Shown here: positions 9,817-19,348 of the stretch, in pieces
How the letters are laid out: the number at the start of each line of letters is the position of its first letter
Position numbering within the stretch: the first letter of the stretch is position 1
Origin: an uncultured Oscillospiraceae bacterium
GTDB lineage: Bacteria > Bacillota > Clostridia > Oscillospirales > Acutalibacteraceae
Length of the DNA: 60,350 nucleotides
Reading direction: 5' to 3'
NCBI GenBank assembly: GCA_900547305.1
Contig: URGH01000003.1
Span: 1-60,350 of the forward strand
Made by a program: the position numbers and the translations under genes
Notes under the pieces: generated by a model
Told to the model about the DNA's origin: nothing
The model's database searches: none
What the model saw: the letters and a program-made list of their open reading frames with translations, nothing else

Positions 9817-10443
9817 ATGTCTGAAACAGCAGCGGGCTTAAAGCATATATTTTATATTTTTTCACATCCCATTGACGGCTTTTGGGTTATGAAAAGCGAG
9901 AAAAAGGGAAATGTAAAATCGGCGTTTATAATTTTACTCCTGTTATCCGTAACGCTTGCGTACAGAATTGTGGGAACCGAGTATTATTTTCAGTCCGAGC
10001 GTCTTTCGAGCTTTTCGTTTTTACTGTTAATGATCGCGATTTTCGCAATAGTGTTTTTGTTTTGCTTATCTAACTGGGCGCTGACTACATTAATGGACGG
10101 CAAGGGCAGTTTCAGTGAAATTTTTATGATGCTTATGTACGCTCTTTGCCCTATTATTCTTATAAACATACCACTGACCGCGCTGTCGTATATTTTTGTC
10201 GCGGAGGAAACGACATTCTACTCGCTTATAAACTACTTTTCGATTATTTGGTCGGTATTTCTGCTGTTTGTGGGCAATATGTCTATTCATGAATACAGCG
10301 GAATAAAAAGCATAATCACACTGATTCTGACAGTTGCGGGAATAGTTGCCATTGCGGTGCTTTCGGTTCTTGCGGGCAACCTTATACAGCAGGTTTGGCT
10401 GTGGATTGCGGAAATAGTAAGGGAAATTTCTTTCAGGGTATAA
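9817..10443 (+). CDS. Yip1-family integral membrane protein
   Basis: This 208-residue protein has about five hydrophobic segments (SAFIILLLLSVTLAYRI, FLLLMIAIFAIVFLFCLSNW, IIWSVFLLFVGNMSIHEYSG, ILTVAGIVAIAVLSVLAGN). The N-terminal KHIFYIFSHPIDGFWVMKSE is typical of bacterial Yip1-domain proteins, which start with a short segment on a region of this type. It lies 14 bases after the NHL gene and before DUF5696, inside the transporter operon. Bacterial members have no established function; the conserved context suggests a role with the neighbouring importer. Confidence 0.72.
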   Translation: MSETAAGLKHIFYIFSHPIDGFWVMKSEKKGNVKSAFIILLLLSVTLAYRIVGTEYYFQSERLSSFSFLLLMIAIFAIVFLFCLSNWALTTLMDGKGSFSEIFMMLMYALCPIILINIPLTALSYIFVAEETTFYSLINYFSIIWSVFLLFVGNMSIHEYSGIKSIITLILTVAGIVAIAVLSVLAGNLIQQVWLWIAEIVREISFRV

Positions 10444-10488
10444 AAACTGTTTTTAAACCGTTTGTTAACCGCGGGAATGGAGCTTGAA

Positions 10489-12963
10489 ATGAAGAAAAAA
10501 TTATTAAGTTGTTTTGCGTTTATACTTTCAATAGTTTTATGCCTGAGCGGCAACTGCGTCGGGGTCGGCGCGCTTCCCGAGGACAGTGCGGCCGGAAGCG
10601 GCGACAGTGCCGCGGCCGTGCTTGAAAACGGTAAATATAAAATGTCCTTTAACGAAAAGGACGGTTCTTTCAGGCTTGAAAACAAGTCCACCGGTTACGT
10701 GCGGTATTCAAATCCCCCCGAGGCGGAGGGCAATTTTGCGGACGACATATCCTCCCAGCTGAACAGCCAGCTTTTCGTTTACTATTATAAAGAGCATGTT
10801 ATTACATTAATGGACAGCTATTCGGCATGCGTGCCATATGAAAACTCAATAAAAATCACAAAGGACGGCGATTCCGTATCGGTTCTTTATTCTATGGGTC
10901 AGGAAAAGGTGACTGTGGAAATGCTGCCGTACGTCATTTCAAAAGACCGCCTGGAAAAGGACATTCTGTCAAAGCTCGACGATTACGATAAAGAAGAAAT
11001 AACCGAAAGATATAAGCTCTATTCAAAAAAGGAAATGAGTAAGGATCTTCTTGAATCTATACGGACAACGCTGCCCGTAATAGATAAGCACGATATATAT
11101 ATCAGGCAGAGTATTCCTAATTATAAAATCAAGAGTCTGTATGAAATATTTCAGAAAACGGGCTATACATCAGAGGAACTGCAAAAGGACTGCGATGAAA
11201 ACGGCGTGGAAAATAAGTATGAGGAAAGTCCGCACTTTGAGATTGCCTTAAAATATACGCTTACCGAGGACGGCTTTAACGTTACGGCAAACCCCGGCGA
11301 ATTTGTATATAAAGAGGCATATAAGCCGGTAAGGATATGTATTCTTCCTTACTTCGGGGCTGCAAACAGCAAGGAAAGCGGATACATGCTGGTTCCCGAC
11401 GGGTGCGGCGCCGTGATTGAGTTCAACAACGGCAAAACGCGCGAGGAAGGCTACTGGAAGGAATTTTTCGGTGAGGACCGGGTTTACACAAAAGCAACAG
11501 CCGATTATGAGAGCGAGGCGTCGGTTCTGCCTATGTTTGCGTTATCAAACAGCAACGCGGGCTTTTTGGCTTCGATTGAAAAGGGCTATGAAGCGGCGGG
11601 AATAAGCGCCGATATTTCAGGAAAATTAAACGATTATAACTTTGTGTATCCATTTTTTAATCTTTACTCGGCGGATGAGGTTGCGCTTACAAGCAATTCG
11701 TTCGATAAATTCATTCTTTACAATAAGAAAATCTTTTCAAGCGATATTAGTATAGACTATCACCTGACGGATACATACAAAACCTACAGCGAATTTGCGG
11801 ATTTGTACCGGGGTATTTTGGAGAAAAACAATATCCTGCCCGACGGTAACACGGTGGATTCGGCGGTATTGGACGTTAACTTTATAGGAAGCGCCGCCGT
11901 TACGAAAAAATTCCTCGGAATACCGTATAAGTCTACCGCCGCTTATACGACCTTCAAACAGGCAAACGATATTGTAACCGGGCTTGACGGCATAAAGACC
12001 GACGTTAACTATTTATGCGCGCTTAAAGGCGGGGCTAGGCCCGAAAGAGCCGACAAAATCAATCTTTCATCGGTACTGGGCGGTAAGAGCTCGCTTGAAA
12101 AGCTCGGTAAATCCGTAAATTCTCTCAGCTTTTCAATCTATGCGCAGTCTGCCGCTAAGCTCTCTAAGAACGATAGGGTTATATCCTTGGGCAACAGCAC
12201 GGCGAGAGCGCTGAGGTACGATATTGTGTCAAGGCAAAAGGCGGAGTCAATGTTCTATCTTGTGGCGCCGTGTAAGCTGCCGGAATATGCGGAAAAAATT
12301 GCGAAATCCGCAAAGAAAAACAATATAAGCGGCATTAATTTGCTTGACATAGGGTATATGCTCACAAGCGATTTCAACGAAAATTCCGATACGGATAGGT
12401 ACGGCAGCAAGCAGGCGGTTCAGAAGTATATGGAAAAGCTGGCTGCTTCGGCAGATCTGTCGGCGGAGCGCGGGAGTATATTCTCACTGAAATATCTTTC
12501 AAAAATCAGCAGTATTCCCACCGCCTCAAGCGGCTACGGAATAGAAGATTACGCCGTTCCGTTTTATCAGGAAGCGGTAAGCGGAAAAATAAACTATTCG
12601 GTTTCCCCGCTCAATTCGGCGGCGTCGGCAAGAGATCAGTTTTTAAAGGCGGTTGAAACCGGAGCGAGGCTGCAGTACACATGGTACGCGGAAAAGCCCG
12701 AAAATACGGTAAACGCCTATGAAAACTATTACGGGTACGATTATAAAAGCACGTTCCGACAGGCGGTAGAATATTTTAAGGAATATTCCGAGTTGGCAAA
12801 AAAACTTTCGGGTCATAAAATTGCGGAGCACCTGAGAATATCCGACAGTCTTATGAAAACCGTGTGGGATAACGGAATAACGGTTTATGTAAATTATTCC
12901 GATACCGAGCAATCGGCGGACGGAATAAGTATTAAGGCAAAAGGCTTTTCGGTTAAGGAGTAA
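10489..12963 (+). CDS. Exported DUF5696 domain protein
   Basis: The protein has 824 residues with a signal peptide MKKKLLSCFAFILSIVLCLS. The ATG at 10489 has GGAG six bases upstream; an earlier TTG at 10462 and an ATG at 10477 lack good sites. The hallmark DUF5696 segment is visible around residue 285-320 (ILPYFGAANSKESGYMLVPD, then GCGAVIEFNNGK). The C-terminal half reads as a TIM-barrel-like region (KNNISGINLLDIGYMLTSDF). DUF5696 proteins are large exported proteins found with carbohydrate permeases in Firmicutes, and are suspected to be glycosidase-related without a demonstrated reaction. It is followed after five bases by the second permease pair, so it probably processes the imported glycan at the surface. 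Confidence 0.82.
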   Translation: MKKKLLSCFAFILSIVLCLSGNCVGVGALPEDSAAGSGDSAAAVLENGKYKMSFNEKDGSFRLENKSTGYVRYSNPPEAEGNFADDISSQLNSQLFVYYYKEHVITLMDSYSACVPYENSIKITKDGDSVSVLYSMGQEKVTVEMLPYVISKDRLEKDILSKLDDYDKEEITERYKLYSKKEMSKDLLESIRTTLPVIDKHDIYIRQSIPNYKIKSLYEIFQKTGYTSEELQKDCDENGVENKYEESPHFEIALKYTLTEDGFNVTANPGEFVYKEAYKPVRICILPYFGAANSKESGYMLVPDGCGAVIEFNNGKTREEGYWKEFFGEDRVYTKATADYESEASVLPMFALSNSNAGFLASIEKGYEAAGISADISGKLNDYNFVYPFFNLYSADEVALTSNSFDKFILYNKKIFSSDISIDYHLTDTYKTYSEFADLYRGILEKNNILPDGNTVDSAVLDVNFIGSAAVTKKFLGIPYKSTAAYTTFKQANDIVTGLDGIKTDVNYLCALKGGARPERADKINLSSVLGGKSSLEKLGKSVNSLSFSIYAQSAAKLSKNDRVISLGNSTARALRYDIVSRQKAESMFYLVAPCKLPEYAEKIAKSAKKNNISGINLLDIGYMLTSDFNENSDTDRYGSKQAVQKYMEKLAASADLSAERGSIFSLKYLSKISSIPTASSGYGIEDYAVPFYQEAVSGKINYSVSPLNSAASARDQFLKAVETGARLQYTWYAEKPENTVNAYENYYGYDYKSTFRQAVEYFKEYSELAKKLSGHKIAEHLRISDSLMKTVWDNGITVYVNYSDTEQSADGISIKAKGFSVKE

Positions 12964-12968
12964 TTTGA

Positions 12969-13892
12969 ATGAGAAAAAACAAATACGGTTCGGTTTTGAA
13001 ACTTAATCTGAAAAACAAATCCCTTATGAAAAGCTATTTATTTCTGATTCCGTTACTTTTCGGTTTGATATTCTTTTTCATCATTCCCGTTGTAAAGTCC
13101 ATGCTTTTCAGCGTTTCGGACGTTACAAGCGGACCGAGCGGCTACAAAATGGTTCTTAAAGGCTTTTCGTCATATTACGAGGCGCTTAACGTTCACACCA
13201 GCTACCGCCAAACGGTGGTAAAATCCATTCTGAGCGTTTTGGGTACTACGCCGTTAATAATTATTTTCAGCTTTTTTATGGCGTCGGTGCTGAATCAGAA
13301 ATTCAGGGGAAAAACGGTTTTCAGAGTTATACTTTTCATGCCGGTAATATTAGAGGTTATGTTTATTCAAAACAATTCCCTTGAAAGCGCCATGGGTGTT
13401 TTTTCCTCATATAAAAGCTCCGGAGCCGACGCCGCCGCGATTTCATTTACCGATCAGTTTGCCGGCTGGATGACGGGCGCGGGAATTCCCGAAGCGTTAA
13501 GCGACAGGATTATTTCGCTTGTAAACAGCGTGTACGGCGTAATTAATTTATCCGCAATTCAGATTTTAATTTTACTCATTGCCATGCAGTCAATTTCTCC
13601 GTCGCTTTATGAGGCGGCGACCGTTGAGGGAGCGACCGGTTGGGAGAGCTTTTGGAAAATAACCTTTCCCATGGTAAGCCCCATGATAATGACCTGCATC
13701 ATTTATACGATTATCGACAGCTTTACCGCGAGCGACAACGGGGTTATGTCCATGATTTACGAAACGGCGTTTACAAAGCTGCAGTTTTCACTGTCGTCCG
13801 CAATGGGCTGGATATATTTCTTAATGATTGCGGTTTTACTCGGTATAGTTGCCGTTGTATTCAAAAAGTTCGTTTTCAGATACGATGACTGA
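12969..13892 (+). CDS. Carbohydrate ABC transporter permease (second system), MalF type
   Basis: This 307-residue membrane permease has six predicted helices (LFLIPLLFGLIFFFIIPVV at the start). The EAA loop is EAATVEGATGWESFWKITFP-MVSP. An insert of about 60 residues follows helix 3 (ESAMGVFSSYKSSGADAAAI and onward) and contains a soluble stretch not seen in the first system's permease. It is paired with the next gene. Its relatively low similarity to 6592-7482 indicates a distinct transporter, not a fresh local duplication. Confidence 0.9.
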   Translation: MRKNKYGSVLKLNLKNKSLMKSYLFLIPLLFGLIFFFIIPVVKSMLFSVSDVTSGPSGYKMVLKGFSSYYEALNVHTSYRQTVVKSILSVLGTTPLIIIFSFFMASVLNQKFRGKTVFRVILFMPVILEVMFIQNNSLESAMGVFSSYKSSGADAAAISFTDQFAGWMTGAGIPEALSDRIISLVNSVYGVINLSAIQILILLIAMQSISPSLYEAATVEGATGWESFWKITFPMVSPMIMTCIIYTIIDSFTASDNGVMSMIYETAFTKLQFSLSSAMGWIYFLMIAVLLGIVAVVFKKFVFRYDD

Positions 13893-13903
13893 GAGGAATT
13901 GAA

Positions 13904-14860
13904 ATGAAGTCGAAAAATATTCATTTTACAAAAGCCAATTTAAGAAAAAGGGGAATACCCCTACTTATTTCAATTGCAAGATTGCTTTTGCTTATAGGTA
14001 TCAGCTATACAATTCTGATTCCGCTGTTTTCAAAATTGGCGCTGGTATTCATGTCGTCGGCGGATCTGACGGATTTCAGCGTTAAGTGGGTGCCGAAGCA
14101 TTTTACCCTGCAAAACATAAAAATTGTTTTCAATTTAATGGATTACATTCCCACGTTATTCAAAACGATTGCGTTTTGCGGATCTATGGCGTTTATACAG
14201 GTTGCAATATGCACACTGTCGGCATACGGCTTTGCAAGGTACAAAAGTCGCTTTAAGGGAATACTGTTCGGAGTGGTTCTGGCAACATTGCTGGTTCCGC
14301 CGCAGACCTACATAGTAACACTGTATACGCAGTTTCAGTACTTTGATATTTTAGGCATCATACACCTGATAAACGGCAAGGGAATAAATGTAATAAACAC
14401 AATATGGACGTTTATTTTGCTTAATATAACCGGCGTAGGAATACGCAGCGGGCTGTATATTTATGTTGAAAAGCAAACGTTCGGCGGGCTTCCTATAGAA
14501 ATAGAGGAGGCTGCAAAGGTGGACGGCGCGGGAATGTTCAGAACCTTTTGGTCGGTAATGCTGCCGAACGCCGTGCCGACTATAGTAATGTGTTTTATTC
14601 TTTCGTTTGTATGGCATTGGAACGATTTACTGTATACCGAATATTTTTACTCAAAGGTAAATACCCTTGCCGTTAAATTCAGCGGCTTCAGCTTTGTGGT
14701 AAGCGATTACATAGGCGGCTGGGCAATGAGGGGAAGCACGGGTTCACAGCATTTAATGAGCGTGGGCGGTCTTTTTACGGTTCTTCCGTTAATTATTTTA
14801 TTTATATTTTCACAGCGCTTTTTTGTTCAGGGCGTAGAGCGCTCGGGGCTGGTAGGTTAG
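13904..14860 (+). CDS. Carbohydrate ABC transporter permease (second system), MalG type
   Basis: The protein has 318 residues. It is a membrane permease with EAA loop EAAKVDGAGMFRTFWSVMLP-NAVP and the terminal motif SQRFFVQGVERSGLVG, close to the GLKG-type ending of the family. It is the partner of the preceding permease, 11 bases upstream. The exported GH-A-like lipoprotein gene begins 25 bases downstream behind a strong AGGAGG site. A dedicated second ATPase is missing here as well. Confidence 0.9.
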   Translation: MKSKNIHFTKANLRKRGIPLLISIARLLLLIGISYTILIPLFSKLALVFMSSADLTDFSVKWVPKHFTLQNIKIVFNLMDYIPTLFKTIAFCGSMAFIQVAICTLSAYGFARYKSRFKGILFGVVLATLLVPPQTYIVTLYTQFQYFDILGIIHLINGKGINVINTIWTFILLNITGVGIRSGLYIYVEKQTFGGLPIEIEEAAKVDGAGMFRTFWSVMLPNAVPTIVMCFILSFVWHWNDLLYTEYFYSKVNTLAVKFSGFSFVVSDYIGGWAMRGSTGSQHLMSVGGLFTVLPLIILFIFSQRFFVQGVERSGLVG

Positions 14861-14885
14861 ATTTTATTAAGCAGGAGGAAAATAA

Positions 14886-17618
14886 ATGAAAACACTTAAA
14901 AGGGTTGCTTCGGTTGTTTTGGCTTTTGTGTTGGTAATCGGCATGTCTGCCTGCAACAAAAAGGGCGGCACGGGAAACAAAAAGCCCTCGTCGGATAATT
15001 CAAGCGGATACAGCAGTACAAACAGCGACGACTATAATTCTACCGTGTCCGATTGGAAAAGTACAAAGGGCGATAACACACAGGACGGCAAATTCGATCA
15101 GGGCGATAAGGTTTCGGAAGCTCCTACGCCCGGCTCAAATACCCAAACTACGGTCGTAAACGTAAAGCGCCCGACGGGAGATATTAAAAAGCCAGATAAA
15201 AATGCGCGCGGCTCGGTTACCGCAAGCGGTATGAAGTATTCTCCGCTTATGAAAGAAGAAAATCTGCAATATTTATACAAGGGCAAGAACTATGCCTACG
15301 GAATATCGAACGGCGGCAATGAATACATCGCCTTTATGGACGAATTCGGCGATATGCTTGATGTTACGGGCGGATGCGGAAATATAATTCTGCAAACCGC
15401 GGAGTCGGCTACCGTTTTATCGGTGGGCAAGCTGAAATCCTTTGAAAAGACCATGCTCGACTCATGGGAAGCGGTTAACGTTAAATATGAGCTTAATACG
15501 TTTAACGTTAATAACGCGGACATTACGGTTTCCTATGTGTTTAAGGAAAACTGTATTTCGGTAAGCGCAAAGGTTATTGTAAATTCCAGCGTTGAAATAG
15601 CGTCGGGTACCGTTAACCGAAACTACATAAATAATATGAAAAGCTACTCAACGCGGGTAAATAAGGACTGGTACTATCCTAAAAACGGTGACGAGCCGTA
15701 TTTGGTTTTTGAAAGCATATCTTTCAGAAATCAGATAACCGATTCTATATATGCTTATACATTTTTAAGAAGTCAAGGTCTTGAGCAGGCTGTGCAGGCC
15801 GAAAAGCTTACCGGCGCGGTGCTGCCTATGGATTTTGAGGCTTCAAAGGGGCTTAACTATACGGTTGAGTATGATATGAGCTTTGTTGATACCTCTACCG
15901 ATAATTTGCAGGGAGCGGATTATCTGGGTCTGTTCAGAGGTTTCGACTCCGAGTTTGCCGTAGGCGTTGCCCCGATAGAGGCAACTAACGATAACTCAAC
16001 GGTTTTCCTCGGCAACAGCGTACGTTTAAACGTTAATTTCACTAATCTTTTAAACGAGGATCTGAAATTCAGTCTGCGATATGATGTAATGGACTATTAC
16101 GGCAATGTGGTAGACGCGGGTATTTTCATAGATAACACAGTTTATAAATACACAGACGCCAACAGGGTTATAAACGTTTCGGGCAAATACGGCATATATT
16201 ACCTGAATCTGTACGCGATTTCGGAACATTCAAGCTACCGCGAGTGCTATCCCTTTGCACTGCTTGAAAAGTACGATTACAAATATCTATCCACATCCCC
16301 CTGGGGCATAAACTCGGTTAACTGCAATAAAAACAATAAGGAAGAATGGATAGGCTCTGCAAGACTTCTGGCAAAGATCGGTTCCGCAACATACAGACTG
16401 GGCGCCGACGATACGCAGCTGTTCCTTGCGGATGAAATGATTAAAAACGGTATTACAAGATTTTACGGCGGCGCGAATTTGCCAATGGCTACCGACGCTA
16501 CTATGAAATCATGGACGGAAAACGTTTTAAAGATCGTGGCAAAATTAGAAAAGTATGTTACCCATATAGAAATAGGCAACGAATTCAATTTACAGTGCCT
16601 GACTCCGGGCGGGCCGTCCGAAGAGGAAATTTATCCGCTGTGGTATAAGTATGTTTTTGAACCGTCATTCAAGGCAATATCCGAAAAATATCCCAATCTT
16701 ATTTATCTGCCCACGCCGGATTCCGCCTGCTCACCGAACTGGTTAAACCAGTTTGTAAACGGGTATTGGGACAAAGAGGTAGGCGAACAGGTAGGTCAGG
16801 TATGGAATAAGGTTAAGGCGGTGGATACGCATATATACGGTCCTCCGTTTATGCCCGACGCGTATGCGGCGTATAAGCCGGCGTACGGCAGCGTGCTTTG
16901 GAATATTGAAAACGGAATGCAAAGAATGAAATCAAACCTTGAAAGACTGAACGACGGCGATGTTACAAAAACCGATTTCTTTATTTCCGAGGTGGGTTAT
17001 CAGGCAAGACCTTCCAACCCGTCAATGGTAGATTACAGAACACAGGCGGATTACATTGTGCGTATAGGGGCAATGTGCCCGGCGTACAGCGCGGATGTTA
17101 TAGGCTATTACTGTATGTATGACAGAATTTCGTATTCCACCGGGTGCAGCACCAACGGGGAGTTCCATTTTGGACTGTTTAACGAGCATGATTATTACGG
17201 TATAATCAAGCCCAAGCCCTCGGGAATTGCGTTCGCCGTTATGACGCGGCAGCTTGAAAGCTACAAAAAGGACAGCGCCTATATTAACGAGCAGTACGAC
17301 GAGGGCTGGGATGTCGGAGGCGTAAGGGCGTTTACGCTTGATACGGCAATAAACGGCAAGGTGACCGTTGCGTGGTCAAACAGCGAGGTTTTGCCGAACG
17401 GCAAAAAGGACTCGACCGGCAGAGCGGGCGACAGAAACCCGACGCTGCCATGGGAAAACCAGTGGAAAAAGACCGATAAAACAACCTTTAACGCCGCGGG
17501 CAGTACGGTTAAGGTTGTGGATACCATGGGAAATTCCGTAACATATAAGGCGGACGCGGACGGAAAGGTCACAATTCCGCTTACAGGCTCGCCCGTATAT
17601 ATTTACGGCATAAAATAA
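14886..17618 (+). CDS. Lipoprotein with clan GH-A-like TIM-barrel glycosidase domain (paralog 1 of 3)
   Basis: The protein has 910 residues. The N-terminus ends in a lipobox (VIGMSACNKK), followed by a Ser/Asn/Asp-rich linker to about residue 110, so the enzyme is exposed on a flexible tether. Residues about 115-460 are beta-rich. The barrel has the clan GH-A pair HIEIGNEFN (candidate acid/base Glu566) and FISEVGYQ (candidate nucleophile Glu702), 136 residues apart. A C-terminal beta domain ends in VVDTMGN and PLTGSPVYIYGIK. Paralogs at 29168-31828 and 31846-34320 keep these motifs, including LPNGKK and TLPWENQWKK-like segments. Family assignment is uncertain; GH39-like is possible. Substrate unknown. 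Confidence 0.78.
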   Translation: MKTLKRVASVVLAFVLVIGMSACNKKGGTGNKKPSSDNSSGYSSTNSDDYNSTVSDWKSTKGDNTQDGKFDQGDKVSEAPTPGSNTQTTVVNVKRPTGDIKKPDKNARGSVTASGMKYSPLMKEENLQYLYKGKNYAYGISNGGNEYIAFMDEFGDMLDVTGGCGNIILQTAESATVLSVGKLKSFEKTMLDSWEAVNVKYELNTFNVNNADITVSYVFKENCISVSAKVIVNSSVEIASGTVNRNYINNMKSYSTRVNKDWYYPKNGDEPYLVFESISFRNQITDSIYAYTFLRSQGLEQAVQAEKLTGAVLPMDFEASKGLNYTVEYDMSFVDTSTDNLQGADYLGLFRGFDSEFAVGVAPIEATNDNSTVFLGNSVRLNVNFTNLLNEDLKFSLRYDVMDYYGNVVDAGIFIDNTVYKYTDANRVINVSGKYGIYYLNLYAISEHSSYRECYPFALLEKYDYKYLSTSPWGINSVNCNKNNKEEWIGSARLLAKIGSATYRLGADDTQLFLADEMIKNGITRFYGGANLPMATDATMKSWTENVLKIVAKLEKYVTHIEIGNEFNLQCLTPGGPSEEEIYPLWYKYVFEPSFKAISEKYPNLIYLPTPDSACSPNWLNQFVNGYWDKEVGEQVGQVWNKVKAVDTHIYGPPFMPDAYAAYKPAYGSVLWNIENGMQRMKSNLERLNDGDVTKTDFFISEVGYQARPSNPSMVDYRTQADYIVRIGAMCPAYSADVIGYYCMYDRISYSTGCSTNGEFHFGLFNEHDYYGIIKPKPSGIAFAVMTRQLESYKKDSAYINEQYDEGWDVGGVRAFTLDTAINGKVTVAWSNSEVLPNGKKDSTGRAGDRNPTLPWENQWKKTDKTTFNAAGSTVKVVDTMGNSVTYKADADGKVTIPLTGSPVYIYGIK

Positions 17619-17650
17619 CATTTATATTTTAATTTGGAGAGAACCTCATA

Positions 17651-19330
17651 ATGATATATGCAATATTATACAGCGGCAAAAAAATTGAATTAATGCCGAA
17701 AATTGAAAAAAGCGGCGATACGGTCACTGTTACGGTTTTAAAGGAAATCGATTACAAAGAAATAGAATTTATCGATTTTGAATTTATCGAAAATATTGCG
17801 ACTGCCGGCGACGGCGGGTATATGATAATTCCGAACGAGGGTATGCTTTGCGGGTTTAAGGAAATGCCGGATACGGAATATATTTCCGACAGATTCGCAA
17901 TGCCGGTTTTCGGCGTAAAAACAGACCGTGAATGTTTCGCGGTAATTGTAACCGGAATGGCGTATAATTACAAGCTGATTTCCGGTGTGAAGAACGGCAG
18001 ATACTATATATATCCGCGCTTTTTGATTAACGGCGAGGAGCTGTATGAAAACATTTCGGTTGCATATCATTATCTGAGCGGGGAAGACGCGGATTATTCG
18101 GGAATGGCGCGCTGTTACAGAAATTATCAGCTGAAAAGGGGAGAGTGCCTGCCGCTTGCCGAAAGAGCGGCGGTGCGCCCCGAGCTTGAATACGCAAGGG
18201 ATTCGGTTATGATACGCATAAGGCAGGGCTGGAAGCCCTGCGCGCCCGAGGTATTGGAGCAAACGCCCGAAACCGAACCTCCTATGTATTCGGCATGCGA
18301 TTTTGACAGGGTGTCCGAAATAGTAGATGAGCTTAAAAAGCAGGGAATAGATAAAGCGGAAATTTGCCTTGTGGGCTGGAATACGAAGGGGCACGACGGA
18401 AGATGGCCGCAGTGTTTTCCGGTTTCCGAGGAGCTGGGCGGCGAGCAAAAGCTCAGAGCGCTTATAAAAAAGGCGTGTGATATGGGTTATCAGATAACAT
18501 GCCATACAAACAGCACGGACACTTACAGAATTTCGGAACTTTGGAATGAGGACGACCTTATAACGGAGAGCGACGGCTCATACCCGAAGGACGCCCCGTG
18601 GAGCGGCGGTCAGATGTACCAGATATGCCCCGAAATTGCCCTGAAGCAGGCAAAGGAAATATTGCCGCAGGTGGCGGGGCTGGGCTTTCACGGTATTCAT
18701 TATATAGACGTGCTCAATATTGTTATGCCGCGCACCTGCCATAACAAAAAGCACCCCCTGAATATGGGCGAGAGCATAAAGAAAAACAGAGAAATAATGA
18801 AGCTGGCGCAGGAGCTTTTCGGTGGTTATTCCTCCGAGGGCGGCTACGACTTCGGGGCAAAATATCTTGATTTTGCGCTGAACCTCAATTATTACGGGAA
18901 TACATGCCCCAACCCGATGTGCGATGAGAAAATTCCGTTTTGGCAGCTGGTTTACCACGGAATTATTTTAAGCAATCCCGATATGTGCGAGTGCATGAAC
19001 TTTTCATGCAGAAAGGAAAGCGTGCACGCAAGGCTTAAACTTATTGAATACGGCGGAAGACCGACGTTTTATTACTATTCCGTCTTCAGGGATAACTGGC
19101 GCGACAACAGAGATGAGGATTTAATTTGCGACGACCGCGCTCAGCTTGAAAAGAGCGTAGCGCAAATAAAGGAAGGCTACGAGCTTAATAAACTGCTGGC
19201 GCCGCTGCAAACCGCCTTTATGGATAAGCATGAAAAAACGGCGGACGGCGTTTATAAGGTTACCTACTCAAACGGCGCGGTGGTTGAGGTTGATTACAAT
19301 AATAAAACATTCAGCATTACAAAGGGCTGA
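17651..19330 (+). CDS. Cytoplasmic TIM-barrel glycosidase-like protein, distantly DUF5696/GH101/GH129-like
   Basis: The protein has 559 residues with no signal peptide. An N-terminal beta-rich half (1-200) precedes a barrel with CLVGWNTKGHDGRWPQCFPV, an element reminiscent of GH101/GH129-type enzymes and of DUF5696. The segment GFHGIHYIDVLN places Asp353 as a candidate nucleophile, and SSEGGYDFG gives a candidate acid. It is translated from an ATG preceded by GGAGAG. The next gene follows after 18 bases and is also cytoplasmic, so the two probably act in sequence on imported oligosaccharide. The assignment rests on motif resemblance, not on a full family match. Confidence 0.6.
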   Translation: MIYAILYSGKKIELMPKIEKSGDTVTVTVLKEIDYKEIEFIDFEFIENIATAGDGGYMIIPNEGMLCGFKEMPDTEYISDRFAMPVFGVKTDRECFAVIVTGMAYNYKLISGVKNGRYYIYPRFLINGEELYENISVAYHYLSGEDADYSGMARCYRNYQLKRGECLPLAERAAVRPELEYARDSVMIRIRQGWKPCAPEVLEQTPETEPPMYSACDFDRVSEIVDELKKQGIDKAEICLVGWNTKGHDGRWPQCFPVSEELGGEQKLRALIKKACDMGYQITCHTNSTDTYRISELWNEDDLITESDGSYPKDAPWSGGQMYQICPEIALKQAKEILPQVAGLGFHGIHYIDVLNIVMPRTCHNKKHPLNMGESIKKNREIMKLAQELFGGYSSEGGYDFGAKYLDFALNLNYYGNTCPNPMCDEKIPFWQLVYHGIILSNPDMCECMNFSCRKESVHARLKLIEYGGRPTFYYYSVFRDNWRDNRDEDLICDDRAQLEKSVAQIKEGYELNKLLAPLQTAFMDKHEKTADGVYKVTYSNGAVVEVDYNNKTFSITKG

Positions 19331-19348
19331 TTTCGGGGGACGCGGCTT

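Noticed and set aside
17738..18505. 255-codon minus-strand frame opposite the TIM-barrel gene
   Set aside because: It lies wholly inside a well-supported gene in the opposite direction and has no recognisable domains.
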